DNA from: an uncultured Clostridium sp.
GTDB taxonomy: Bacteria; Bacillota; Clostridia; TANB77; CAG-508
Assembly (NCBI GenBank): GCA_947575605.1
Contig: CANPNZ010000003.1
Span: 1-41,664 of the forward strand
Direction of reading: 5' to 3'
DNA: 41,664 nt
Positions 15,614 to 23,385 of this stretch are shown here, one piece after another (position 1 is the first letter of the stretch; each line of letters opens with the position of its first letter). The notes beneath the pieces are model-generated. The model was not told the origin of the DNA, did no database searches, and saw nothing but the letters and a program-made list of their open reading frames with translations. Made by a program: the position numbers and the translations under genes.

Positions 15614-16825
15614 TTATTTTAACATTTGTATTGCCTTTTGTAATTGTGTATCGTCTTTTTCTTCGACTAATAATACGTTTTGAACCGTGTCTGGCAATTC
15701 TACTTTCTCATCTGGTTCGATTCCTATTTTGTTAATTTCTGTTTTATTTGGTGTTAAATATTTTTCTGCTGTTATTTTTAATCCACTGCCATCGGCTAAG
15801 GTTAATACCTGTTGAATGACACCTTTTCCATACGTCTTGATTCCACAAATTTTAGCTTTTCCTAAATCCTTTAACGCCCCTGCTAAAATTTCAGAAGAAC
15901 TAGCTGTATTTTCGTTGGCTAAAATAACAATTGGTAAATTAATAATCGGATCTCTCTCAGATTTTTTGACTTCTTCTTTATTATTTTTATCTACTTCATA
16001 TAATAAGACAGAACCTTTATCTGTTATATAATCTGCTATTTCTAATGCTTCGTCTACAATGCCCCCTCCATTGTTTCTTAAATCAATAATTAGGGATTCA
16101 ATTCCTTGTTTTTCTAATTCTTCATATTTTGCTTTAAAATCCTCAGCGGTTCCCTCATCAAATGAGGAAAATTCAATATAGCCAATTTGATTTTCTAATA
16201 CTTTTCCCTCTACTGGATTTACTTTTATACTTTCCCTTTTTAAGTCAAATGTCTTGGTTTCATTTCCTCTCATAATTTCAACTTTTACGCTAGTCCCTTC
16301 TTCTCCCTTTATTTTGTTAGAAACCACCGACATATCTTCTCCTGTATAGGTAACGTCATCGACTGCTATGATTAAATCTCCTGGCAATATTCCCGCTTTT
16401 TCTGCTGGACTATTTTTGATGGGTGCTAATACTTGTATTTTATTGGCTTCTGTGTTTTTCACCATGTAAATACCAATTCCTACAAAATTCCCCATTGTGT
16501 CATCTAAGTAATCTTTCATATCTTCTTTGGATATGTATTCTGTATAAGGGTCATCTAACCCTTCTATATAGCCTTTGATGGCTCCTTCTTTTAGTTTTTC
16601 TTCATCAATTTCTCCTAAATAATATTTGTCAATAATCTTTTTGTATCGATTGAGTGTGGTTGTTATATCTGAATTAGATGTTGTTGTAAGTATAGAAGAC
16701 TTTTCTGTGTTACTGTTGATAAAAATTTGATACATTCCTATGGATGTACATAAAAATGTAATAAATGCTACTAATACTATTAGCATTATCATTTTATAGA
16801 CTTTAAATCTTTTCTTTTCTTCCAT
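15614..16825 (-). CDS. S41-family C-terminal processing peptidase with PDZ domain
   Basis: The protein is 403 aa with one N-terminal membrane helix (about residues 12-32), so the body is extracellular. A PDZ domain (about 110-195, YMVKNTEANKIQVLAPIKNS then PAEKAGILPGDLIIAVDD) precedes the tail-specific protease domain. That domain has the catalytic Ser in NENTASSSEILAGAL and the Lys in TYGKGVIQQ, so it should be active. In Bacillus, CtpA/CtpB-type proteases cut envelope or sporulation signalling proteins. Here the gene follows two M23 hydrolases and ftsEX, suggesting envelope processing. Which of the two roles applies cannot be told from sequence. Confidence 0.93.
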   Translation of the reverse strand: MEEKKRFKVYKMIMLIVLVAFITFLCTSIGMYQIFINSNTEKSSILTTTSNSDITTTLNRYKKIIDKYYLGEIDEEKLKEGAIKGYIEGLDDPYTEYISKEDMKDYLDDTMGNFVGIGIYMVKNTEANKIQVLAPIKNSPAEKAGILPGDLIIAVDDVTYTGEDMSVVSNKIKGEEGTSVKVEIMRGNETKTFDLKRESIKVNPVEGKVLENQIGYIEFSSFDEGTAEDFKAKYEELEKQGIESLIIDLRNNGGGIVDEALEIADYITDKGSVLLYEVDKNNKEEVKKSERDPIINLPIVILANENTASSSEILAGALKDLGKAKICGIKTYGKGVIQQVLTLADGSGLKITAEKYLTPNKTEINKIGIEPDEKVELPDTVQNVLLVEEKDDTQLQKAIQMLK

Positions 16826-16874
16826 TTTAACCTCCGTTGTTATATTTATTCAATTACCCAAAATTAATTACAAT

Positions 16875-16893
16875 AGGCGGAAAAATTCCGCCT
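16875..16893. other. Short GC-rich hairpin between M23 and S41 genes
   Basis: AGGCGG and CCGCCT pair across an AAAAATT loop. Only the plus strand has a following T-rich run, whereas the flanking genes run on the minus strand, so I do not call it a working terminator for them. It may be an mRNA processing or stability hairpin inside the operon. Confidence 0.5.
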
Positions 16894-16906
16894 TTCTTTC
16901 TATTAA

Positions 16907-18139
16907 TTATGGTAAATATGGCAATGGGTTAACTGGATTTCCATTAATTAATACTTCAAAATGCAAATGTTCTCCTGATGAATTTCCTGTCGTTCCAACT
17001 GTCATAATAGGTTGTCCTTGTTGAACCGTTTGCCCCACAGTTACCCTTCTTGAACCAGGTGATCCGTGTGCATATAAAGTTGCAACTCCTCCACCATGAT
17101 TAATAACAATACATTCACCATAACTATAATATTTTCCATTCTTAATATATGCTTTTGATCTTTGTACTGTTCCTCCTTTTGCTGCTACTATTGTTTTACC
17201 ACTAACATTGATGTTAACATCCACACCTGTATGACCTGCATAAGATGGATAGTTTTTATTTCTAATATTAGCTTTACTTAAACCAGATACAGGAAAAACA
17301 AATCCATTAGCACTTGGGGCTGTATTGGTATTTCCTCCAGTTGTATTTCCTCCTGTATTATTTCCATGATTATTATTCGTATTGTTGTTACCATTATTAC
17401 TATTTTCTTTTTCTTGTTGAGCAATAGCTCTTAATTCTGCTTGTATTTCTCTTTTATCTGCTTCAAATTGTTCCAAATCTGCTTGTGTTTGCTTTTCTTC
17501 TTGATTTAATTTTAAAACCTGCGAATCTTTTTCTTTTTTAGAAGTTTGTAATTGTGATGAAATTTGTTGTTTACTTGCCTTTGAATTGTCTAATTCTTTT
17601 TTACTATTTTCCAAATTTCGTTTTGCTGTTTCTATTTCCTTTTTCTGTTCTTGAATCTTTTCTAATAATTCTGTATCACTGGTTGCCACTTCCGTTATTA
17701 AATAGTAATTTGAGATCAACTCTGTAATGCTAGCTGAAGATAAGATAAAATCTAAATAGGAAGTTTCTCCTGCCTCATAAGTTGCTACTAATCTTGCTTG
17801 TAACAATTCTTCTTGTTTCGTATAATCTTCTTCTGCCTTTTTCAAATTTTCTTCTTCTTGTTCTATTTTATCATTTAATCCTTCAATTTCTTCATTTAAT
17901 TGTCTAATTTGAGTCTCATATTCAGAAATTTGACCTGTCAACTGTTCTACTTGTTTCAAAGTCTCTGATTTTTCTGTTTGAATTTCATTCAAATTTTCCT
18001 TTGCTTCATTAATTTTCTTTTCCGTTACGGTGTTACTATTATTTAATTCTGATTTAGTAGCTGCTATTGCTACACTACTTTGTGACAAAATTATAACTAT
18101 AACGACTACTCCTACTATTTTTAATCCTAACTTCCTCAT
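16907..18139 (-). CDS. Secreted coiled-coil M23 peptidase (EnvC/PcsB-like), copy 2
   Basis: The protein is 410 aa with an N-terminal signal peptide (residues 1-27), a long coiled coil (about 30-245), an Asn/Gly/Thr-rich linker (about 246-270) and a C-terminal LytM/M23 domain. The zinc ligands are present in HTGVDVN and HLHFEV, so the domain should be catalytically active, unlike degenerate EnvC. It follows another gene of the same architecture in the ftsEX cluster. By analogy with FtsEX-PcsB/CwlO systems the coiled coil would contact FtsX, which switches on septal or lateral wall cleavage. Confidence 0.92.
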   Translation of the reverse strand: MRKLGLKIVGVVVIVIILSQSSVAIAATKSELNNSNTVTEKKINEAKENLNEIQTEKSETLKQVEQLTGQISEYETQIRQLNEEIEGLNDKIEQEEENLKKAEEDYTKQEELLQARLVATYEAGETSYLDFILSSASITELISNYYLITEVATSDTELLEKIQEQKKEIETAKRNLENSKKELDNSKASKQQISSQLQTSKKEKDSQVLKLNQEEKQTQADLEQFEADKREIQAELRAIAQQEKENSNNGNNNTNNNHGNNTGGNTTGGNTNTAPSANGFVFPVSGLSKANIRNKNYPSYAGHTGVDVNINVSGKTIVAAKGGTVQRSKAYIKNGKYYSYGECIVINHGGGVATLYAHGSPGSRRVTVGQTVQQGQPIMTVGTTGNSSGEHLHFEVLINGNPVNPLPYLP

Positions 18140-18160
18140 AAGTTCCTCCTATTTTTTCTT

Positions 18161-19387
18161 TTAATTCGTTGTCTGTTCTTCTGTTGTATTATTTTTATTT
18201 TCCTCTGATGTTTCCTGCTCTGTTTTATTTTGGGTGATTGGTACCATTCCATTTGTAATATAGGGTAATGGGTCTGTTACCACCCCATTTAATCTAACCT
18301 CAAAATGGGCATGTGGTCCTGTTGAATATCCAGTTGAACCAACCTTTAGCACTACCGTTTCACCACGTTTTACGGTATCACCAACTTGTACCATAATTTC
18401 TGAACCATGTGCATATAAAGTGGAAACACCCCCGCCATGATCGATAATTACCATATTACCATAGGCTCCATTATATTCTGCTTTAACAACAATTCCATCA
18501 TTAGCAGCTACAAAATTTGCTCCCATTGGTGCACTTACGTCAACACCTGTATGTAATTTATAAACTCCTGTAATGGGATGGGTTCTCATCCCATATTTGG
18601 AAGTAATCCTGGTATATCCTGGAATTGGCCATGCCAATTCTCCTCCTATATATTGGGTATCAATTCCTTCCAAAGCAAGTAACAATATTTCTCTATTTAC
18701 TTCTTCGAATTTTGCATTATATTCATCAATTTGAGCTTGTACATCTTTTTCTTTGTCTGACAATTTTGCAATATAATTTTCTCTCACCATTTTGGTATTT
18801 TCTAATACTTTAGCTGTCTTTGTTTGATTTTGTTTCATGGTGGCATATTTTTCTTTTGTGGTATCCAATTTCTTTTTATCTAATTCGATTTCATCTTTTT
18901 GCTTTTTTATATCTTCTAATAATTCGGTATCATACTTAGCTAATTCCGTAATTAGGAAATAATTGGATAAGAAATCAGAAACACTCTTAGAACTCAAAAT
19001 AACGTCTAAATATTGGGTATCTCCTGTTTCATACATCGTCACTAATCGTACCTCTAATATTTCTTTTTGCTGATTATATTTTTCTTCCTCTACTTTTAGC
19101 TTTTCTTCTACTTCGTCAATGGAATCTTGTAATTCTGTAATTTTAGTATTCAATTCCTCCAATTCTTTTTGTGAATTAGCAATTCGTTCATCTAGTCTTT
19201 GCACTTGCTGAAGATTTTCTGATAATTCTTCTTGTACATTTTCTAATTCACCAGTGGCATCATTAATTTGGTTTCTTAGTTCTTCTTGCTGTGTTTGTAA
19301 ATCCGTCATTTCTTCTGCTTGCACATAAGAAATAATACTAAAACTACTAATTAGGAAAGCTAAAACAACACATAAAATTTTACGCAT
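18161..19387 (-). CDS. Secreted coiled-coil M23 peptidase (EnvC/PcsB-like), copy 1
   Basis: The protein is 408 aa with a signal peptide (1-24), a coiled coil (about 25-240) and an M23 domain with zinc motifs LHTGVDVS and PHAHFEVRLNG, followed by a Gln/Glu/Thr-rich tail. It begins 10 bp after the restored ftsX stop (19398), whose TAA overlaps the AAAGGAG ribosome site, so the two are tightly coupled. It is clearly a paralogue of the next gene downstream (same order of domains, shared VATYEAGET/VTMYETGDT and YLDVILSS-type segments), suggesting a tandem duplication of the FtsEX-controlled hydrolase. Confidence 0.93.
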   Translation of the reverse strand: MRKILCVVLAFLISSFSIISYVQAEEMTDLQTQQEELRNQINDATGELENVQEELSENLQQVQRLDERIANSQKELEELNTKITELQDSIDEVEEKLKVEEEKYNQQKEILEVRLVTMYETGDTQYLDVILSSKSVSDFLSNYFLITELAKYDTELLEDIKKQKDEIELDKKKLDTTKEKYATMKQNQTKTAKVLENTKMVRENYIAKLSDKEKDVQAQIDEYNAKFEEVNREILLLALEGIDTQYIGGELAWPIPGYTRITSKYGMRTHPITGVYKLHTGVDVSAPMGANFVAANDGIVVKAEYNGAYGNMVIIDHGGGVSTLYAHGSEIMVQVGDTVKRGETVVLKVGSTGYSTGPHAHFEVRLNGVVTDPLPYITNGMVPITQNKTEQETSEENKNNTTEEQTTN

Positions 19388-19397
19388 GTTTTCTCCT

Positions 19398-20298
19398 TTA
19401 TACTTTTAAATATTTTCTCATAGAAATAATACTTCCGGATGGCTCCAATTCCAATTCCTAGTAACATATACACAAATATAATAGAACTAAACATATCGCC
19501 AAATGTTACTAAACTCATATTGATTACTTGCATAAATTGAGAATTTACCATCTGTTCTGCTATAAAACTGTAAGCAATTCCCACTAAAGCAATTGATATG
19601 GCACTTGCAAATACCCCTATTATCATACCTTCTACAATAAATGGCCAGCGAATAAATCCATTGGTTGCTCCTACATATTTCATAATGGAAATTTCCTTTC
19701 TTCTCGCATGAACCGTAAGTTTGATGGTATTGGCTATAATAAAGACAGATATGATAACTAATAAAATTAAAATAACACCTGTTACAATTTTAATACCATT
19801 TGCTAAATTAATTAAAGTAGCTACGGTTTCATCTTTACTGGTTATTTTTTTGATATTATCAAAGGTTAAAATTTGATTTTGTACTTCTTTACTTTTACTT
19901 AAATCGGTTAGTGTTACCACATAAGAAGCTGGGAATATATTGTTTTCTTCATAACCAGCTAATAAATCCTTTTTATCACCAAATCGGTCTTTCATCTGTG
20001 TTAACGCATCCTCTTTGGATACATATTCTGTTGTACTAACGCCGTCTAAGGCTCTTAATTTTTCTTCTATTTCTTCGATTTGTTCTTGTGTTGCTTCATT
20101 TTTTATAAAAACTTGTATTCCTTGTGCCGATTCAACTTCTGCTACAAAATGATTGATGTTTTCTGTTAGAATTAGGAAAATTCCAAAAATAATCATAGTG
20201 GCACACATAATCATCAGGGATGCTCCTGTTGATTTCTTATTTTTGAATACATTTCCGAACCCTTCTCCTATTAAATATCCAAATATGTTATATTTCAC
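19398..20298 (-). CDS. ftsX: FtsX, membrane subunit of FtsEX; C terminus needs a +1 shift at CGGA
   Basis: This permease-like subunit, with FtsE, transmits ATP hydrolysis to periplasmic or extracellular murein hydrolases. It has one N-terminal helix, an extracellular domain and three C-terminal helices. Reading triplets only, the frame runs past GIGIGAI into RKYYFYEKIF and ends inside the next gene at 19360. Skipping the C at 19437 gives GAI-G-SIISMRKYLKV and a TAA at 19398-19400, the canonical FtsX C terminus, 299 aa. The GTG at 20298 has AGGTGG 7-8 nt upstream and gives MKYNIFGYLIGEGF, better than the ATG starts at 20304 and 20322, which lack a spaced site. The start lies within the end of ftsE (overlap of 11 nt). 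Confidence 0.9.
19434..19437 (-). other. CGGA four-base glycine site in ftsX
   Basis: ATC is followed by C-GGA-AGT. Reading CGGA as one glycine restores the conserved FtsX tail and a stop placed just before the next gene. Confidence 0.85.
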
Positions 20299-20974
20299 AA
20301 TCATACCCACCTTTTTTATCATCTTTTATTATTTGACCTTTGCGTATATGGATAACTCTTTTTTTCATTTTATCTACAATATCTTTTGCATGTGTGGCAA
20401 CGACAACCGTTGTTCCTCTCATATTGATGTCATTTAATAAATTCATAATATCCCAAGCTGTATCTGGGTCTAAGTTTCCTGTTGGTTCGTCTGCAATTAA
20501 CATGGATGGATTGTTTACTAGTGCTCTTGCTAAAGCTACTCTTTGTTGTTCTCCTCCTGATAATTCATTGGGATACATTTTGGCTTTACCGCTTAATCCT
20601 ACTAAGGAAAGTACCATTGGAACTTGTCTTCTAATGTGTCTTGGTGTCGCTCTTACAATATACATAGCATAAGCAACATTGTCATAAACCGTTTTGTCTG
20701 GTAAAAGCCTAAAGTCTTGAAATACTACTCCCATGCTTCTTCTTAAAAAAGGAACTCGACTTGGTTTTAAAAAAGTGGTGTCTTTTCCATTAATGATTAG
20801 ATTTCCTGAGGTTGGTTCTTCTTCTTTTAAGATTAATTTAATAAGGGTAGATTTTCCACTTCCTGATGTTCCTACTAAAAAAGCAAATTCTCCTTTATCA
20901 ATTACAAAGTTAGCATTTCTGACCGCTTTTGTCCCTGTGTCATAGATCTTGCTTACGTTTCTAAATTCTATCAT
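20288..20974 (-). CDS. ftsE: FtsE, cell-division ABC ATPase
   Basis: This cytoplasmic ATPase partners FtsX. It is 228 aa from the ATG at 20974, which has AAGGAG upstream; in-frame codons back to 21028 are not needed and lack the family sequence. It shows Walker A GTSGSGKSTLIKL, Q-loop VFQDFRLL, ABC signature LSGGEQQRVALARAL, Walker B MLIADEPTGNLD and H-loop VVVATHAKD. It is the first gene of ftsE-ftsX-M23-M23-S41-pgsA-greA on the minus strand. Confidence 0.97.
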   Translation of the reverse strand: MIEFRNVSKIYDTGTKAVRNANFVIDKGEFAFLVGTSGSGKSTLIKLILKEEEPTSGNLIINGKDTTFLKPSRVPFLRRSMGVVFQDFRLLPDKTVYDNVAYAMYIVRATPRHIRRQVPMVLSLVGLSGKAKMYPNELSGGEQQRVALARALVNNPSMLIADEPTGNLDPDTAWDIMNLLNDINMRGTTVVVATHAKDIVDKMKKRVIHIRKGQIIKDDKKGGYDCEI

Positions 20975-21068
20975 TTTGTTTCTCCTTACCTTATATTTAT
21001 GGCATTGTATTCTATTCTCTCTAATCATAACAATAAACTACTTTTTTTGCAATACTTTTTTGGTAAAA

Positions 21069-21110
21069 AAATGATAGAAAATGTTGGTTTTTTTACATTT
21101 TCTATCATTT
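21069..21110 (-). terminator. Terminator downstream of the transketolase genes
   Basis: AAATGATAGAAAATGT (21069-21084) is perfectly complementary to 21095-21110. On the minus strand the stem is followed by a T run, so it ends the transketolase transcript before ftsE. Confidence 0.85.
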
Positions 21111-21166
21111 ATCTCTTATTTTCTATGTTTCTAATATTTTTTATGAAACATTAGAACATATAATTA

Positions 21167-22096
21167 CTAACTTTTCAAGAATTCTTCTACAATTGCCTTT
21201 GAAGTAAGACCAAAATATTCCATTAGTTGCTCTGCTTTACCAGACTTTCCAAAAGTATCTTTCATACCCATTCTATTTAATTTAGTTGGACATTCTGTGG
21301 TTAAAATCTCGCTAATTGCTGATCCTAATCCTCCTATTATACTATGATCTTCAATAGATACTAACTTTTTTGTTTCCTTTGCACATTTTACAATTATATC
21401 TTTATCAATTGGTTTAATAGTATGTATATCTACCACCCTAATAGCAATTCCTTGTTCTTTCAATTCTTCTTGTGCTTTGATTGCTTCTGCTACTGTTACT
21501 CCTGTTGCAAATACCGTTCCATCCGTTCCTTCTCCTATTTGAATGGCTTTTCCTATTTCAAACTTTTGATTTTGGTCGTAAATAATTGGAGTTGCTAATC
21601 TTGCTAATCTCACATAAACCGGTCCCTTTATTTTACTAATTTCTTCAATCATCCATCTAGTTTGTGTATCATCTGATGGTGAAATCACGGTCATATTTGG
21701 CAAAGTTCTCATCAATGAAATATCTTCTAACATTTGATGAGTAGCCCCATCTTCTCCTACTGTAATTCCTGCATGAGTAGCACAAATTTTCACATTTAGA
21801 TTAGGATAACAAATACTATTTCTAATTTGATCATAGCCTCTTCCAGCTGCAAATACAGCAAAAGTGCTGGCATACGGAATTTTTCCACAAGTTGCTAATC
21901 CTGCTGCTGTCCCCAACATATTAGATTCCGCAATTCCTAAATCCAAAAATCGATCTGGAAATTCTTTCGCAAATAAATTGGTCTTAGTAGCTCCTGCTAA
22001 ATCTGCATCTAATACTACTATATCTTCATTTTCTTTTCCTAATTTTACTAAAGTTTCTCCATAACTTTGACGGGTAGCAATTTTTTTATCTTCCAT
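21167..22096 (-). CDS. Transketolase, C-terminal subunit
   Basis: This 309-aa protein carries the pyrimidine-binding and C-terminal domains of transketolase as a separate polypeptide, the split form common in Clostridia and archaea. Features include the catalytic Glu region DLGIAESNMLGTAAGLA, the FAVFAAGRGYDQIRNS segment, HAGITVGEDGATHQ and a C-terminal domain (VRLARLATPIIYD onward). It follows the N-terminal subunit gene by 83 bp and together they transfer two-carbon units from xylulose-5-phosphate, the product of Rpe, in the non-oxidative pentose pathway. GGAAGGA lies before the ATG. Confidence 0.95.
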   Translation of the reverse strand: MEDKKIATRQSYGETLVKLGKENEDIVVLDADLAGATKTNLFAKEFPDRFLDLGIAESNMLGTAAGLATCGKIPYASTFAVFAAGRGYDQIRNSICYPNLNVKICATHAGITVGEDGATHQMLEDISLMRTLPNMTVISPSDDTQTRWMIEEISKIKGPVYVRLARLATPIIYDQNQKFEIGKAIQIGEGTDGTVFATGVTVAEAIKAQEELKEQGIAIRVVDIHTIKPIDKDIIVKCAKETKKLVSIEDHSIIGGLGSAISEILTTECPTKLNRMGMKDTFGKSGKAEQLMEYFGLTSKAIVEEFLKS

Positions 22097-22118
22097 TTCT
22101 ATCCTTCCTTTCCTTTTC

Positions 22119-22170
22119 GTTGCGAATCTTAGGGATTAGGGGACATTCCTTAATACCTAAGATTCGCAAC
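22119..22170. repeat. REP-like hairpin between the transketolase subunits
   Basis: GTTGCGAATCTTAGG pairs with CCTAAGATTCGCAAC around GATTAGGGGACATTCCTTAA. The same core with other arms (AGGGATT/AATCCCT) recurs at 37773-37802. Confidence 0.75.
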
Positions 22171-22179
22171 TTTTCATCT

Positions 22180-23004
22180 TTAATTTTGTTTTAAGCCTTG
22201 CATAGCTTCCTCATATTGTTCATCATTAGGCGCTTTTCCATGCCAACCAGCTTGATTTTCCATAAAAGATATTCCTTTTCCTTTAATCGTTTTTGCTATG
22301 ATGCAGGTTGGTTTTCCTTTTACATTTCTAGCTACTTCAAAAGCCTTTATAATTTCGTCAATATTGTGTCCATCTATATGAATAACCTCAAATCCAAAAC
22401 TTCTGAACTTTTCATCAATCGGATAAGAACTCATGACTTCTTCTATGGTTCCATCAATTTGTAAATTATTATTATCTACCATTACGCATAAATTATCTAA
22501 TTTGTATTTGTTAGCTGCCATTGCTGCTTCCCAAATTTGCCCTTCCTCGATTTCTCCATCTCCTAAAATACAATAAACTCTGTAATCCTTATGATTCATT
22601 TTACCTGCTATTGCCATTCCATTAGCAGATGACAACCCTTGTCCTAATGAACCTGTCGTCATATCTACTCCTGGTACTTTGTTTTTGTCTGGATGTCCTT
22701 GTAAATAACTATTAATATTTCTAAAAGTTTTTAAATCTTCTACTGGAAAAAAGCCTCGATTGGCTAAACAACTATATAAGGCTGGTGAACAATGTCCTTT
22801 TGATAATACCAGCCTATCCCTATCTTCCCAATTTGGATTTTCTGGTTGGATGTTCATTTCTTTAAAATATAATACTGTTAAAATATCCGCAATAGAAAGA
22901 GAGCCTCCTGGATGACCTGATTTGGCACGATATACCTCTTCTATGATATCCTCTCTTACTTTTCTTGCTTTTTTCTCTAGTTCTTGTATTCCTAATTCTT
23001 TCAA
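22180..23004 (-). CDS. Transketolase, N-terminal subunit (thiamine diphosphate-binding)
   Basis: This 274-aa subunit contains the thiamine-diphosphate domain: SGHPGGSLSIADIL, LSKGHCSPALYS, MTTGSLGQGLSSANGMA, and the cofactor motif LGDGEIEEGQIWEA ... VDNNNLQIDG. It pairs with the C-terminal subunit encoded next. The start is TTG at 23004, 7 nt after GGAGAG; no ATG in frame gives the expected N terminus. Confidence 0.95.
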   Translation of the reverse strand: MKELGIQELEKKARKVREDIIEEVYRAKSGHPGGSLSIADILTVLYFKEMNIQPENPNWEDRDRLVLSKGHCSPALYSCLANRGFFPVEDLKTFRNINSYLQGHPDKNKVPGVDMTTGSLGQGLSSANGMAIAGKMNHKDYRVYCILGDGEIEEGQIWEAAMAANKYKLDNLCVMVDNNNLQIDGTIEEVMSSYPIDEKFRSFGFEVIHIDGHNIDEIIKAFEVARNVKGKPTCIIAKTIKGKGISFMENQAGWHGKAPNDEQYEEAMQGLKQN

Positions 23005-23127
23005 AACTACACTCTCCTTTTACAATATTTAGGTTTTTAAACGGTTTTACCTATAAACCTTCTCTTTCATTCTGCGATTTTATTCTATCCTTTTTTATAA
23101 AATGTTGTCAAGAGTATTTTCATATTC

Positions 23128-23313
23128 AAGTTTCGACTTTTTGTAAGTGCAGGTTGTAATATATAATTTTTGCAACGCTGCGTAAGCGACCAAACGAGTG
23201 AAACGAGTGCGATTGGAGCAACCCACAGATAAAAATTTAATTTTGTAGGTTGCGACACACAAAGCGTAAAAAAATTATATATTACAACCTGCACTTACAA
23301 AAAGTCGAAACTT
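23128..23313. repeat. 186-bp MITE-like palindrome, copy 2
   Basis: Its length is exactly that of 5312-5497, and its reverse complement matches that copy closely: TTTGTGTGTCGCAACC, TCTGTGGGTTGCTCCAATCGC and CTCGTTTGGTCGCTTACGCAG are shared with few changes. The terminal repeats here are AAGTTTCGACTTTTT, with the matching change on the other arm, so the stems have changed on both sides together. It fills the gap upstream of the transketolase genes. Confidence 0.8.
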
Positions 23314-23350
23314 GAATATTTTCGTAATTCTTATCTTTTATTGCTATCAT

Positions 23351-23381
23351 AAAAGACACATCTTAGAAAAGATGTATCTTT
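23351..23381 (-). terminator. Terminator of the GH3 gene
   Basis: AAAAGACACATCTT and AAGATGTATCTTT pair (with G-T pairs) directly after the GH3 stop on the minus strand, followed by a short T run. Confidence 0.75.
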
Positions 23382-23385
23382 CATA

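Noticed and set aside
16875..16893. Terminator between the M23 and S41 genes
   Set aside because: The T-rich side faces the plus strand, but both genes run on the minus strand and appear to be one operon.
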